From NCBI GenBank assembly GCA_039028235.1, contig JBCCIN010000014.1:1-28416 (forward strand): 28,416 bases of DNA. The letters run 5' to 3'. This document shows positions 7,224-14,742 of this stretch, piece by piece. The first letter of the stretch is position 1, and each line of letters starts with the position of its first letter. The stretch comes from JANQPX01 sp039028235. GTDB taxonomy: Bacteria; Pseudomonadota; Alphaproteobacteria; Geminicoccales; Geminicoccaceae. The notes beneath the pieces are model-generated. The model was not told the DNA's origin. It was given only the letters and a program-made list of their open reading frames with translations, and searched no databases. Both the position numbers and the translations under genes were made by a program.

Positions 7224-7970
7224 TCAAAGGAAGCTGATTCGGCCGAGGCCCGGCAGCTTGATGGCGATATCCAGCGGATCGAAGCCAAGGGTCAGACCGA
7301 GCAGATGCAGCTCGAAGCCCTCCTCCCTGCTCAGCGACAAGCCAAGGACCCCGAGCATCGAGAGCTGGTAGCCGCTCCCGGACGGTGTCGAAGCCGCAAA
7401 CGACGCCTTTCCCAGGAAGTCCTTGCCGACCGCGGTTGGCGGCAGCTCGAGGCCAAGCTCGGGCACCTGTCGTCCAAGATGGGCGACGAAGGTGTTGGAA
7501 TTGGGGCCGGGCCAGGTGATGTAGCTCGACGGGAAGGGATACGCGGCGATCGCCCGCTCCACCTTCTGAACCAAAGTCTCGACATCCGGGCCACGCCGAT
7601 CGAGGAGCAGCTCCGGTGGGTTCCCCGCCCAGTGTCCGTCGGGTGCATGACGATTCTGACGCACCGCTGGCAGACCACGATTGACCCCCCAGCCGACCAC
7701 CTCATAGCGATCATAGTCGTTCGACCCGGCATGTTTGAGCACGATCCAGCTATGGACGGCAAAAACGCCCTTCCAGCCCCAGGCGCGTGCTGCATAGACC
7801 TGAATAACCGCATCTTCGGTCTTGGCAGGATCGGCGGCGATGATCCCGGCACTTGCCCAGGTCGCCTGGCTCCAATGGGCGTAGCCTTGGATCCGATGTG
7901 CCATGACCAGATGGGGAACGATGAGAAAGGCGAGCAGCGTCAGAAGAATGATCGTCAAGCGAAACCTCAT
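7224..7970 (-). CDS. DUF3750 family protein
   Basis: This is a 248-residue protein of the DUF3750 family, found in proteobacteria and without a known activity. An N-terminal hydrophobic segment (about residues 4-24) acts as a signal anchor or signal peptide. Family marks in order: YAARAWGWKGVFAVHSWIV, RYEVVGWG, PDGHWAGNPPELL, the highly conserved YITWPGPNSNTFVAH, PELGLELPPTAVGKDF, and a C-terminal EGFELHLLGLTLGFDP followed by KLPGLGRI. The length is normal. The ATG at 7970 has GGAGG just upstream (complement of 7975-7979). Possible targets are unknown; conserved His, Asn and Asp residues would permit an enzymatic role, but that is only inference. It appears monocistronic. Confidence 0.9.
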   Translation of the reverse strand: MRFRLTIILLTLLAFLIVPHLVMAHRIQGYAHWSQATWASAGIIAADPAKTEDAVIQVYAARAWGWKGVFAVHSWIVLKHAGSNDYDRYEVVGWGVNRGLPAVRQNRHAPDGHWAGNPPELLLDRRGPDVETLVQKVERAIAAYPFPSSYITWPGPNSNTFVAHLGRQVPELGLELPPTAVGKDFLGKASFAASTPSGSGYQLSMLGVLGLSLSREEGFELHLLGLTLGFDPLDIAIKLPGLGRISFL

Positions 7971-8085
7971 CCCGCCTCCAAGGCGTCACGATGCTGGGCA
8001 ATAATCGTCGTTAACATGCGATGAACACGGGCTTAACAGACACGGGGACGCCCCGTTTCAGGAAACAAGACCAGGAAGGTGGACC

Positions 8086-8166
8086 ATGAGCGACCAGCTT
8101 CTCTCGCATTACGATTATCCGGCCCTCCGTGCAAGATTTGACCTTGTAGTTCCCCATACCAGATGA
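8086..8166 (+). CDS. Possible small protein (26 aa)
   Basis: A short ORF begins with ATG at 8086 behind a good Shine-Dalgarno run (AGGAAGGTGG, 8073-8082) and encodes MSDQLLSHYDYPALRARFDL followed by six more residues, then TGA. It is hydrophilic, with no signal or membrane segment, and I recognise no family. It precedes the small lipoprotein gene by about 110 bases. It could be a leader ORF for the downstream operon, a small protein, or the remnant of a longer gene. The only support is the ribosome binding site. Confidence 0.3.
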   Translation: MSDQLLSHYDYPALRARFDLVVPHTR

Positions 8167-8274
8167 CAACTATAAGCCAGATTGACGATGTGAAGATTGA
8201 TGCCTGCACCTGAAAAGACCTCAGCGACCGTCACCCACCGTTCGCCGGCAAGACGCCCGCCCAGACGACCGGAT

Positions 8275-8400
8275 ATGTCCGTCATGCTGAAGAAAATCCT
8301 GGGCATCATTCTCCTGCTGTCGACAGTCGGCCTCGCCAGTTGCCAGGCGATGTGGTCCGAAGCCCTGCTGGTTCCCTTCCCGTTCAGTCCCTGGAACTAG
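8275..8400 (+). CDS. Small lipoprotein (41 aa) at the head of the TelA/SPFH cluster
   Basis: This very short lipoprotein has a signal MLKKILGIILLLSTVGLASC with lipobox LASC. Only about 18 residues follow the lipidated Cys, ending in LLVPFPFSPWN. Start is uncertain: ATG 8275 or ATG 8284 (giving MLKKIL) are possible, and an upstream in-frame start near 8197 would add a Pro/Arg-rich stretch unlike a signal peptide. The stop lies 4 bases before the XpaC-like gene, so the two are almost certainly co-transcribed and translationally coupled. I do not recognise the family; entericidin-like small lipoproteins are similar in size but not in sequence. It may be a periplasm-facing part of the membrane system encoded downstream. 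Confidence 0.55.
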   Translation: MSVMLKKILGIILLLSTVGLASCQAMWSEALLVPFPFSPWN

Positions 8401-8404
8401 GCCA

Positions 8405-9196
8405 ATGGCTTCATCCCGCCCTACGCGCCGTAGACCGATGTGGATCGGTGGCTGGCTCCTGTTTCTTCTGCCTTTGCCCCTGCTTTGGGCCATGATTATC
8501 GCCCTTGGTAAAGGCGCGCTCGGCGGCTTCGTCAGCAGTGCGGTGGCGCTCGGCATCCTCTTGCTTGGCGCCTGGCTGACCAGGCGCGGCCTCCACCAGG
8601 CCAAGCGCCGGCCCATGAGCTCGACCCTCCCGCTGAAATCGCTTGGCGGCGCGGTCACCGCCTTGGGTACCGCCTTCACCGCCTGGATTGCCGGCCATAA
8701 CCCGGCGATCGGTATCTGCTTCGGCTTGGCAGCCCTTCTCGGCTTCTACCTCACATACGGCTTCGACCGGCGCTTCAAGCTTTCCAGCGACAAGGACGTG
8801 GCCACGGCCCTGGAAGAAGCTTACCGCAAGCTGGAGCGCCTCGAAGAGGCGGGTGACAACATCGCGTCTCGCGACATGCGCGACCGAATCCGGCGCATCG
8901 CCGACTGGGGCGAACGCATTCTGGATCGAATCGGTGACGATCCCGAGGATTTTCGCCGGGCGCGAAAATTCGTGAACGTTTATCTGGATGGTGCGCAGAA
9001 GGTGACGGACAAGTTCGCGCGCACCCACGGCGATGCCAACTCCGCCGAGCTCGAAGCGAATTTCCGCACGCTCCTCGACGACATGGAGACCGTCTGTCAG
9101 GAGCAGTATCAGCATCTGGTCGACAACGACATGGTCGACCTCGACGTGCAGATGGAAGTGCTGACGACAAGGCTGAAACGGGAAGGCGTTTACTGA
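8405..9196 (+). CDS. XpaC-like (5-bromo-4-chloroindolyl phosphate hydrolysis family) membrane protein
   Basis: This 263-residue protein has four likely transmembrane helices (about residues 13-34, 38-59, 78-96 and 99-119) followed by a long helical cytoplasmic region (130-263). That region contains TALEEAYRKLERLEEAGDNI, DFRRARKFVNVYLDGAQKVTDKF and FRTLLDDMETVCQEQYQHLVDNDMVDLDVQMEVLTTRLKREG. The helical region is the XpaC domain. In Firmicutes and Proteobacteria, XpaC genes sit beside telA; the name comes from an old indicator-dye phenotype, not a proven reaction. It probably anchors a TelA complex at the inner membrane. The start ATG follows the lipoprotein stop by 4 bases, and telA begins 72 bases downstream. 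The C-terminus is very like that of other XpaC proteins, which end in a helix with paired hydrophobic and acidic residues. Confidence 0.85.
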   Translation: MASSRPTRRRPMWIGGWLLFLLPLPLLWAMIIALGKGALGGFVSSAVALGILLLGAWLTRRGLHQAKRRPMSSTLPLKSLGGAVTALGTAFTAWIAGHNPAIGICFGLAALLGFYLTYGFDRRFKLSSDKDVATALEEAYRKLERLEEAGDNIASRDMRDRIRRIADWGERILDRIGDDPEDFRRARKFVNVYLDGAQKVTDKFARTHGDANSAELEANFRTLLDDMETVCQEQYQHLVDNDMVDLDVQMEVLTTRLKREGVY

Positions 9197-9268
9197 TTCG
9201 GGGACGATGGATGGTCCGGCAACGATCGGGGTCGTTCGGACAAGCATTCTCAAGGGAGGTCATGAATC

Positions 9269-10423
9269 ATGGCAACTGACACCACCACAACATCGACGAC
9301 TCCGATGCCGATGGCGCCGGAAGCGCTTTTGAAGGGCGACCTCGTTCCTTATGACGAGGCAGGCCCGGACAAGCGCGCGCGCATCGAGAAATGCATCACC
9401 GAGCTGGAAATGGATGACGCCAACTCGATCATCTTCTTTGGCTCCAAGGCTCAAAAGCAGCTGACCACCATTTCCGATCACATGCTGGAAGGGGTCAGGA
9501 ACAAGGACACGGGTCCCGCCGGTGCGTCGCTCAACAACATGGTCACCATCCTGCGTGGCTTCGATGTCGAAGGCCTCGATCCTCGCCTGGAGCCATCCTG
9601 GATCGAGAAGATCTTCGGCTGGGGCAAGCCGGTCGCGAAGTTCCTGCAGCGTTATGAGGAAGTGCGCGACCAGATCGACCGCATCGGCGACGAGCTTGAG
9701 CATCACAAGACCACGCTGATGACCGACATCGCCTCGCTCGATCGGCTCTATGAGGCCAACCTCGAATATTTCCACACGCTCGCCGACTACATCGCCGGCG
9801 GCGAGGAGATGCTGAAGCGCGCCGACGAGGACATGATTCCCGCCCTCCACAAAGAAGCCGAGGCCAGCGGTGACGTTCTGAAGGCACAGGAACTCCGCGA
9901 TCTCCGCTCAGCACGTGACGATCTGGAGCGCCGGGTGCATGATCTGAAGCTCACCCGCCAGGTGGCAATGCAGAGCCTGCCCTCGATCCGGCTGGTGCAG
10001 GAGAACGACAAGAGCCTGCTCACCAAGATCAACTCCACCATGGCCAACACCATTCCGCTCTGGCGTCAGCAGCTCGCTCAGGCGGTCACGATCCATCGCT
10101 CGAATCAGGCCTCGAAGACACTGAAGAACGCGACCGACCTCACCAACGAACTTCTGACCGCCAACGCCGAGAACCTGAAGCAGGCCAATGCGGAAATCAG
10201 AAAAGAGGTGGAGCGCGGTGTCTTTGACATCGAGGTCGTGAAGCAGGCGAACGTCATGCTGATCGAGACCATCGAGGAGAGCCTGCAGATCGCCGATGAG
10301 GGCAAGCGCAAGCGCGCCGAGGCGGAAAAGGAACTCGTTGAATGTGAGATCGAGCTCAGAAACGTGCTCTCCGCCGCGCGCGCCCGTCAGCAGACGCCGC
10401 CTCCGTTGCCAACGGAGGGTTAA
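9269..10423 (+). CDS. Toxic anion resistance protein, TelA/KlaA family
   Basis: This 384-residue soluble, largely helical protein has the full TelA domain: IIFFGSKAQKQLTTISDHML, SLNNMVTILRGFDV, a conserved FGWGKPVAKFLQRYEEVRDQID, LEHHKTTLMTDIASLDRLYE, and LWRQQLAQAVTIHRSNQASKTLKNATDLTNELL. TelA (KlaA) was named for tellurite resistance on plasmids, but chromosomal copies are linked to envelope or general stress, often with XpaC, as here. The protein ends with PPPLPTEG (PPPLP at 377-381), a proline motif also present twice in the next protein. The ATG at 9269 has GGGAGG (9254-9259) upstream; the ATG at 9262 is out of frame and stops at once. It is predicted cytoplasmic and membrane-associated through XpaC. 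Confidence 0.92.
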   Translation: MATDTTTTSTTPMPMAPEALLKGDLVPYDEAGPDKRARIEKCITELEMDDANSIIFFGSKAQKQLTTISDHMLEGVRNKDTGPAGASLNNMVTILRGFDVEGLDPRLEPSWIEKIFGWGKPVAKFLQRYEEVRDQIDRIGDELEHHKTTLMTDIASLDRLYEANLEYFHTLADYIAGGEEMLKRADEDMIPALHKEAEASGDVLKAQELRDLRSARDDLERRVHDLKLTRQVAMQSLPSIRLVQENDKSLLTKINSTMANTIPLWRQQLAQAVTIHRSNQASKTLKNATDLTNELLTANAENLKQANAEIRKEVERGVFDIEVVKQANVMLIETIEESLQIADEGKRKRAEAEKELVECEIELRNVLSAARARQQTPPPLPTEG

Positions 10424-10552
10424 CTTGCCTGGTGACACTGCTGACGCATTGGCGTTTCACCCAGCGATGACTTCGCAACCGGAAACGCCGAACGCCCTTG
10501 GCAGAAACCGCGACAGCGTAAACGCCCCACCGCGTCGGTGGGAGGAGGAAAA

Positions 10553-11677
10553 ATGATCTGGGATAAGATTGTCGGCGAATTTGTCGACGTCATCGAGTGG
10601 ACCGACGATAGTGCGGACACGATGCTCTGGCGCTTCGAGCGTCATGGCAATGAGATCAAATATGGCGCACAGCTGACGGTGCGCGAGAGCCAGATTGCGG
10701 TGTTCGTCAATGAAGGCCGGGTCGCCGACGTGTTCGAGCCTGGCATGTACACACTGGAGACCGCGAACCTGCCGATCATCTCCACCATGGAGAACTGGCA
10801 CCACGGCTTCCAGAGCCCCTTCAAGGCCGAGGTCTACTTCGTCAACACCAAGCGCTTCACCGACCTCAAATGGGGCACCAAGCACCCGGTGACGCTGCGT
10901 GATCCCGAGTTCGGCCCGGTGCGTCTGCGCGCGTTCGGCACCTATGTCACCAAGATCAAGGATCCGGTCGTCTTCATTCGCGAGATCGCCGGCACGGACG
11001 GTCACTTCACCACGGATGAGATCACCGATCAGCTCCGCAACATGATCGTGTCGCGCTTCAGTTCGGTGATGGCGGACAGCGGCATCCCGGTCCTCGATCT
11101 TGCCGCCAACTACGAGAAGCTCGGCACGTTCCTGACCAACAAGATCATGCCGGAGTTCGACCTCTACGGCCTCGAACTCTCGCAGATGATGGTGGAGAGC
11201 ATCTCGCTCCCGGATGTGGTCGAGGAAGCGCTCGATCGGCGCACCAGCATGGGCGTGGTCGGCGATCTTACCAAATACACCCAGTACCAGACGGCCGAAT
11301 CCATCGCCAAAGCCGCCGAGAACCCGGGCGGTGCCGCGGGCGCGGGCGTCGGCATCGGTGCCGGCATCGCCATGGGTCAGACCATGGCCAGCCAGATGAC
11401 CGGCGCGGCCGGAGCGTCGACGTCGGCAGGAGCTGCCGGCGCCGCAGCAGCTCCTCCTCCCCTGCCTGCGGACAAGACGTTTCACGTGGACGTCGGCGGC
11501 AAGATCGCGGGACCTTTCGGCGATGCACAGCTTACTGAGATGGTCGCGGACGGCCGGCTTCGGCGCGACACGCTGGTCTGGGCGCAGGGGATGGACGACT
11601 GGCGGCCGGCAGGACAGGTGTCCGAGCTTGCCGGCCATCTCGCCGCCGTGCCGCCGCCGCTACCGAAGTCGGACTGA
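10553..11677 (+). CDS. SPFH-domain protein with C-terminal GYF_2 domain (YdjI/virion-core-like)
   Basis: This 374-residue protein starts with an SPFH-type domain (about residues 20-230; LTVRESQIAVFVNEGRVADV, TENLPI-like TANLPI, VYFVNTKRF, LRAFGTYV, DLYGLELSQMMVESISLPD) of the class often labelled virion core protein and represented by Bacillus YdjI. A Gly/Ala-rich linker with GVGIGAGIAMG follows (about 260-300), then a PPPLP at 301-305. The GYF_2 (DUF4339) domain at about 308-360 shows GPFGDAQLTEMVADGRLRRDTLVWAQGMDDW. The C-terminus carries a second PPPLP (367-371). SPFH proteins form membrane-bound oligomers; GYF domains bind proline-rich peptides. The start is fixed by GGAGGAGG (10541-10548) just before ATG 10553. 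Confidence 0.92.
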   Translation: MIWDKIVGEFVDVIEWTDDSADTMLWRFERHGNEIKYGAQLTVRESQIAVFVNEGRVADVFEPGMYTLETANLPIISTMENWHHGFQSPFKAEVYFVNTKRFTDLKWGTKHPVTLRDPEFGPVRLRAFGTYVTKIKDPVVFIREIAGTDGHFTTDEITDQLRNMIVSRFSSVMADSGIPVLDLAANYEKLGTFLTNKIMPEFDLYGLELSQMMVESISLPDVVEEALDRRTSMGVVGDLTKYTQYQTAESIAKAAENPGGAAGAGVGIGAGIAMGQTMASQMTGAAGASTSAGAAGAAAAPPPLPADKTFHVDVGGKIAGPFGDAQLTEMVADGRLRRDTLVWAQGMDDWRPAGQVSELAGHLAAVPPPLPKSD

Positions 11678-11713
11678 GATCACCCGATTCCTCCAGTGAG
11701 GAACTGACCCGCT

Positions 11714-12910
11714 GTGGCGATGGCTCAAACTGAGACGTCAGGATCGAAGGCCGGGGTCGAGACCCGCTTTCCCTGCCCGACCTGCGGCGCTGTGCTGCGC
11801 TATCTGCCGGGCACGGACCAGATCCGCTGCAGCCATTGCGGTCATCAAAGCCGGATCGAGCCCTCCGGCGATCCGATCGTCGAGCTCGACTACGAACACG
11901 CCGTCGACCTGCTGCGTCGGCAGGCGCCGGAAGAAGTTCGAAAAACGGTCAAATGTGAAGGCTGCGCGGCCGAATTCGACTTCGATCAGGACATCCATGC
12001 CGACGACTGTCCCTATTGCGGCAGCGCGATCGTCGCCGGCACCGAGCCACACAAGCTGATCAAGCCGCAGGCCCTGGTCGCCTTCGTGCTCAACGAGAAG
12101 GATGCGAAGGAGCGGCTTCAGCGCTGGCTAAGCTCGCTATGGTTCGCACCCTCAGGGGTCAAGAAATATGCGCGCGGCGACGGCAAGCTCACCGGCGTGT
12201 ACGTTCCGTACTGGACTTACGATGCGGATACGGCAAGCAGCTATGTCGGCCAGCGCGGCATCGTCCATCACGAGCGCAAGACCTTTGTGGTGCGCGACCG
12301 CAAGGGCCGGCGCGTGCGCCAGAGCCGCATGGTGCCGAAGATGCGCTGGAGTCCGGCACGCGGCCGGGTGCGCCGGCGCTTCGACGACGTGCTCATCCTC
12401 GCCAGCCACACGCTTCCCCACGAGCTGACCTCCGATCTCGATCCTTGGCTGCAGGAGCATCTGGTTCCGTATCAGGACGAGTATCTCGCAGGCTTTCGCA
12501 GCGAAGCCTACCAGCTCGATCTCGAGACCGGCTTTCGCGAGGCCACTCAGGAGATGGCGCAGGTGATCCGCTCGGACGTCCGGCGCGATATCGGCGGCGA
12601 CGCCCAGCGCATCCACGACATCCAGACCCGTTACGGCGACATCAGCTTCAAGCACATCCTGCTTCCGGTCTGGGTCGCCTCCTACCGCTACAGCGGCAAG
12701 GCCTATCAGTTCGTGGTCAATGGCCAGACCGGCGAGGTCCAGGGTGAACGGCCCTATAGCTGGGTCAAGATCGCCGTCGCCGTCCTCATCGGCCTGATCC
12801 TCGCCGCCACCTTCCTCCTGGTCGCGAGCAACGCCGACGTCTCGGGCGACGGCTTTCCCGTCTCCATCGACCAGATCTTCGAGATCCAGCCAGACTGGCA
12901 ACGGCACTGA
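11714..12910 (+). CDS. Double zinc-ribbon membrane protein, partner of the SPFH protein
   Basis: This 398-residue protein has two zinc ribbons at the N-terminus: Cys21, Cys24, Cys39, Cys42 (CPTC...CSHC) and Cys81, Cys84, Cys99, Cys102 (CEGC...CPYC). A conserved middle domain (KYARGDGKLTGVYVPYWTYD, ILASHTLPHEL, HILLPVWVASYRYSGKAYQF, VVNGQTGEVQGERPYSW) and one transmembrane helix near the end (about 350-372) follow. Homologues are sometimes mislabelled as primosomal helicase because of the zinc ribbon; no helicase motif is present. Such genes regularly follow SPFH-GYF/YdjI genes and resemble Bacillus YdjG in layout. It starts at GTG 11714, with a GAGGAA run about 11 bases upstream, and ATG 11720 is an alternative. 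It is probably co-transcribed with the previous genes and anchors or senses at the inner membrane. Confidence 0.88.
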   Translation: MAMAQTETSGSKAGVETRFPCPTCGAVLRYLPGTDQIRCSHCGHQSRIEPSGDPIVELDYEHAVDLLRRQAPEEVRKTVKCEGCAAEFDFDQDIHADDCPYCGSAIVAGTEPHKLIKPQALVAFVLNEKDAKERLQRWLSSLWFAPSGVKKYARGDGKLTGVYVPYWTYDADTASSYVGQRGIVHHERKTFVVRDRKGRRVRQSRMVPKMRWSPARGRVRRRFDDVLILASHTLPHELTSDLDPWLQEHLVPYQDEYLAGFRSEAYQLDLETGFREATQEMAQVIRSDVRRDIGGDAQRIHDIQTRYGDISFKHILLPVWVASYRYSGKAYQFVVNGQTGEVQGERPYSWVKIAVAVLIGLILAATFLLVASNADVSGDGFPVSIDQIFEIQPDWQRH

Positions 12911-13042
12911 TTGGCGGGGGGATCTGCACGGGAACGAATCTGCAACATTGATTTGTGGATTGATGGCTGATAAATCTTTAGAGGTGATCGTACTTTACGG
13001 CCAAAGGTTGAGATCTCACGTCTCTTGATTTCGGGTCAAGCC

Positions 13043-13750
13043 ATGAACTTATCCACAAGACGTCATCCGCTGACAGCGCTGCTCATGGCCGTTGTCATGA
13101 CCCTCACCTCCCTGCCGATCGGTCTGGCCCATGCCGGGATGATCACCACCAAGACGATCATCGACCAGCAAACGCCGGCGGCGGGCGCATCCGATCAGGC
13201 CGAGGCCCAGCGCGAGCGCATCCGTGATCTTCTCGCACGGGACGACGTTCGCGCCGAGATGATTGCGCTCGGAATCGCGCCGGCCGAAGCAGAGGCGCGC
13301 ATCGCCGCCCTGACCGATCAGGAGATCGCCGACATCGCCGGCAGGCTCGACGAACTCCCCGCCGGCGAGGGCGTCGGCACCATCCTGATCGCGATCTTCA
13401 TCGTCTTCGGCGTCGCCGTCCTCCTCGACGCGCTCGGCATGATGAACGTCTTCCCCTTCGTCTGCGGTCCCGACGAGTGCGGCCGTCAGGTGCAGGCCTA
13501 CTACCCGGAGCCTGCCGCCGGCCCAGCCGAGTTCGATAATTACGGCTATGACGAGCGCCGTTCGGCCTACAGGCGCGACCGTTTCGATAGTCGCGACCGT
13601 GGTTTCGGCGAACGCACGAGCCGCAGGGGCCAGCAGCGCTTCGACAGCAGCGAGTACTACAATACCGATCCCTATAACCAGTCACAGACACAGTCGCGAA
13701 CGCGCAACTATTTCGAGGAACGGTCAGGCGCCCAGCGCTATGTGCGCTGA
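13043..13750 (+). CDS. PA2779-family protein with long charged C-terminal tail
   Basis: This is a 235-residue exported or membrane protein. A signal peptide covers about 1-31 (TALLMAVVMTLTSLPIGLAHA-GM). The family core follows: DQAEAQRERIRDLLARDDVR, GIAPAEAEARIAALTDQEI, IAGRLDELPAGEG, then a transmembrane helix at about 111-133 and NVFPFVCG. That is where typical PA2779 proteins end. Here about 85 more residues follow, rich in Arg, Asp, Tyr, Ser and Gln (for example DERRSAYRRDRFDSRDRGFG), disordered in appearance. The next gene, 12 bases on, is the PA2778-family peptidase, the standard partner. Start ATG 13043 gives a clean signal peptide; its ribosome binding site is weak. Function of the pair is unknown. 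Confidence 0.82.
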   Translation: MNLSTRRHPLTALLMAVVMTLTSLPIGLAHAGMITTKTIIDQQTPAAGASDQAEAQRERIRDLLARDDVRAEMIALGIAPAEAEARIAALTDQEIADIAGRLDELPAGEGVGTILIAIFIVFGVAVLLDALGMMNVFPFVCGPDECGRQVQAYYPEPAAGPAEFDNYGYDERRSAYRRDRFDSRDRGFGERTSRRGQQRFDSSEYYNTDPYNQSQTQSRTRNYFEERSGAQRYVR

Positions 13751-13762
13751 AGAGACTCAGCC

Positions 13763-14701
13763 GTGCCGGCACGCAAAAGGCTTCTGATCGGCGGCCTGAT
13801 CCTGGCCGGACTTGCTGGTTGCGCAGCACCGGAAGTGTCGATGCCGTCGATCGCGTCGATCGACCTGGCACCCAGCGTGACGCTCGCCTCCGTGCCGTTT
13901 CATCCCCAGGCCGAACGTGACGATTGCGGCCCGGCAGCGCTCGCGATGATGCTCGGCGCCACCGGCATCGATACCGATCCGGCCACAATCGCGCCTGCCG
14001 TCTACACGCCCGGCCTTGAGGGCACGCTGCAATCCGACATCATCCAGGCCGCCCGCCGGGCAGGACGCCTGGCACTGCCGATCTCCTCCCTAAAGGATCT
14101 CCTGACCGAACTCGATGCCGGCCGTCCCGTTCTGGTCCTGCAAAATCTCGGGATCGAGCGCTGGCCCGTCTGGCACTACGCCGTCGCCGTCGGCTATGAC
14201 CTCGACAGCTCGACGCTCTTGCTGCATTCGGGACGCGAAGCGCGCCATGCCACGTCTTTTTTGGCATTCGAGCGGACCTGGCAATCGTCAGATCGCTGGG
14301 GTCTGACCGTGACCTTGCCCGGCGAGCTGCCATCGACGGCCAGCGAGGCTGAGGGGCTCGACGCGGCGAACGGTCTGGAGCAGGCCGGCGAGGCGGATGC
14401 CGCGGCAGCCGCCTATGGCGCTCTCCTGGAGCGCTGGCCGGAAAGCCTCCCCGCCCTGATGGGTTTCAGCAATGCACGCTATGCGGCAGGCGATATCGAG
14501 ACGGCACAACAGGCCTTCCGGCAAGCCGTCGCTCTCCATCCCAAGGCCGCCGAAGCCTGGAACAATCTCGCCGTGACCCTGAAGGAAGGGGGCCGGCATG
14601 CGGACGCGGTACGTGCAGCCGTGGAGGCGGTTCGCCTCGGCGGACCCAATCGGGAGATCGCGCTTGCTACCCTGACCGAACTGAAGGACGGGGCCGAATG
14701 A
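13763..14701 (+). CDS. PA2778-family C39-like cysteine peptidase, TPR lipoprotein
   Basis: This 312-residue lipoprotein (RKRLLIGGLILAGLAGC, lipobox LAGC, Cys20) has a C39-type papain-like peptidase domain. Gln49 and Cys55 lie in HPQAERDDCGPAALAMML and His138 in PVWHYAVAVGYD, with an acidic partner following, so the catalytic residues look intact. C-terminal TPR units (about 190-305) follow: EQAGEADAAAAAYGALLERW, ARYAAGDIETAQQAFRQAVA, AWNNLAVTLKEGGRHADAVR. C39 peptidases classically cut after double-Gly leaders, but this lipid-anchored, TPR-bearing form has no ABC transporter and its substrate is unknown. It starts at GTG 13763, 12 bases after the PA2779-family gene, and is surely co-transcribed with it. 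The PA2779 partner is an obvious candidate substrate or tether. Confidence 0.88.
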   Translation: MPARKRLLIGGLILAGLAGCAAPEVSMPSIASIDLAPSVTLASVPFHPQAERDDCGPAALAMMLGATGIDTDPATIAPAVYTPGLEGTLQSDIIQAARRAGRLALPISSLKDLLTELDAGRPVLVLQNLGIERWPVWHYAVAVGYDLDSSTLLLHSGREARHATSFLAFERTWQSSDRWGLTVTLPGELPSTASEAEGLDAANGLEQAGEADAAAAAYGALLERWPESLPALMGFSNARYAAGDIETAQQAFRQAVALHPKAAEAWNNLAVTLKEGGRHADAVRAAVEAVRLGGPNREIALATLTELKDGAE

Positions 14702-14742
14702 GCCCAATAGTGAAGAAAAATTGACCCTCGAGGAGATGCTCG

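Noticed and set aside
6934..7371. 145-residue plus-strand open frame
   Set aside because: It runs through a strong intrinsic terminator and into the antisense of the DUF3750 gene.
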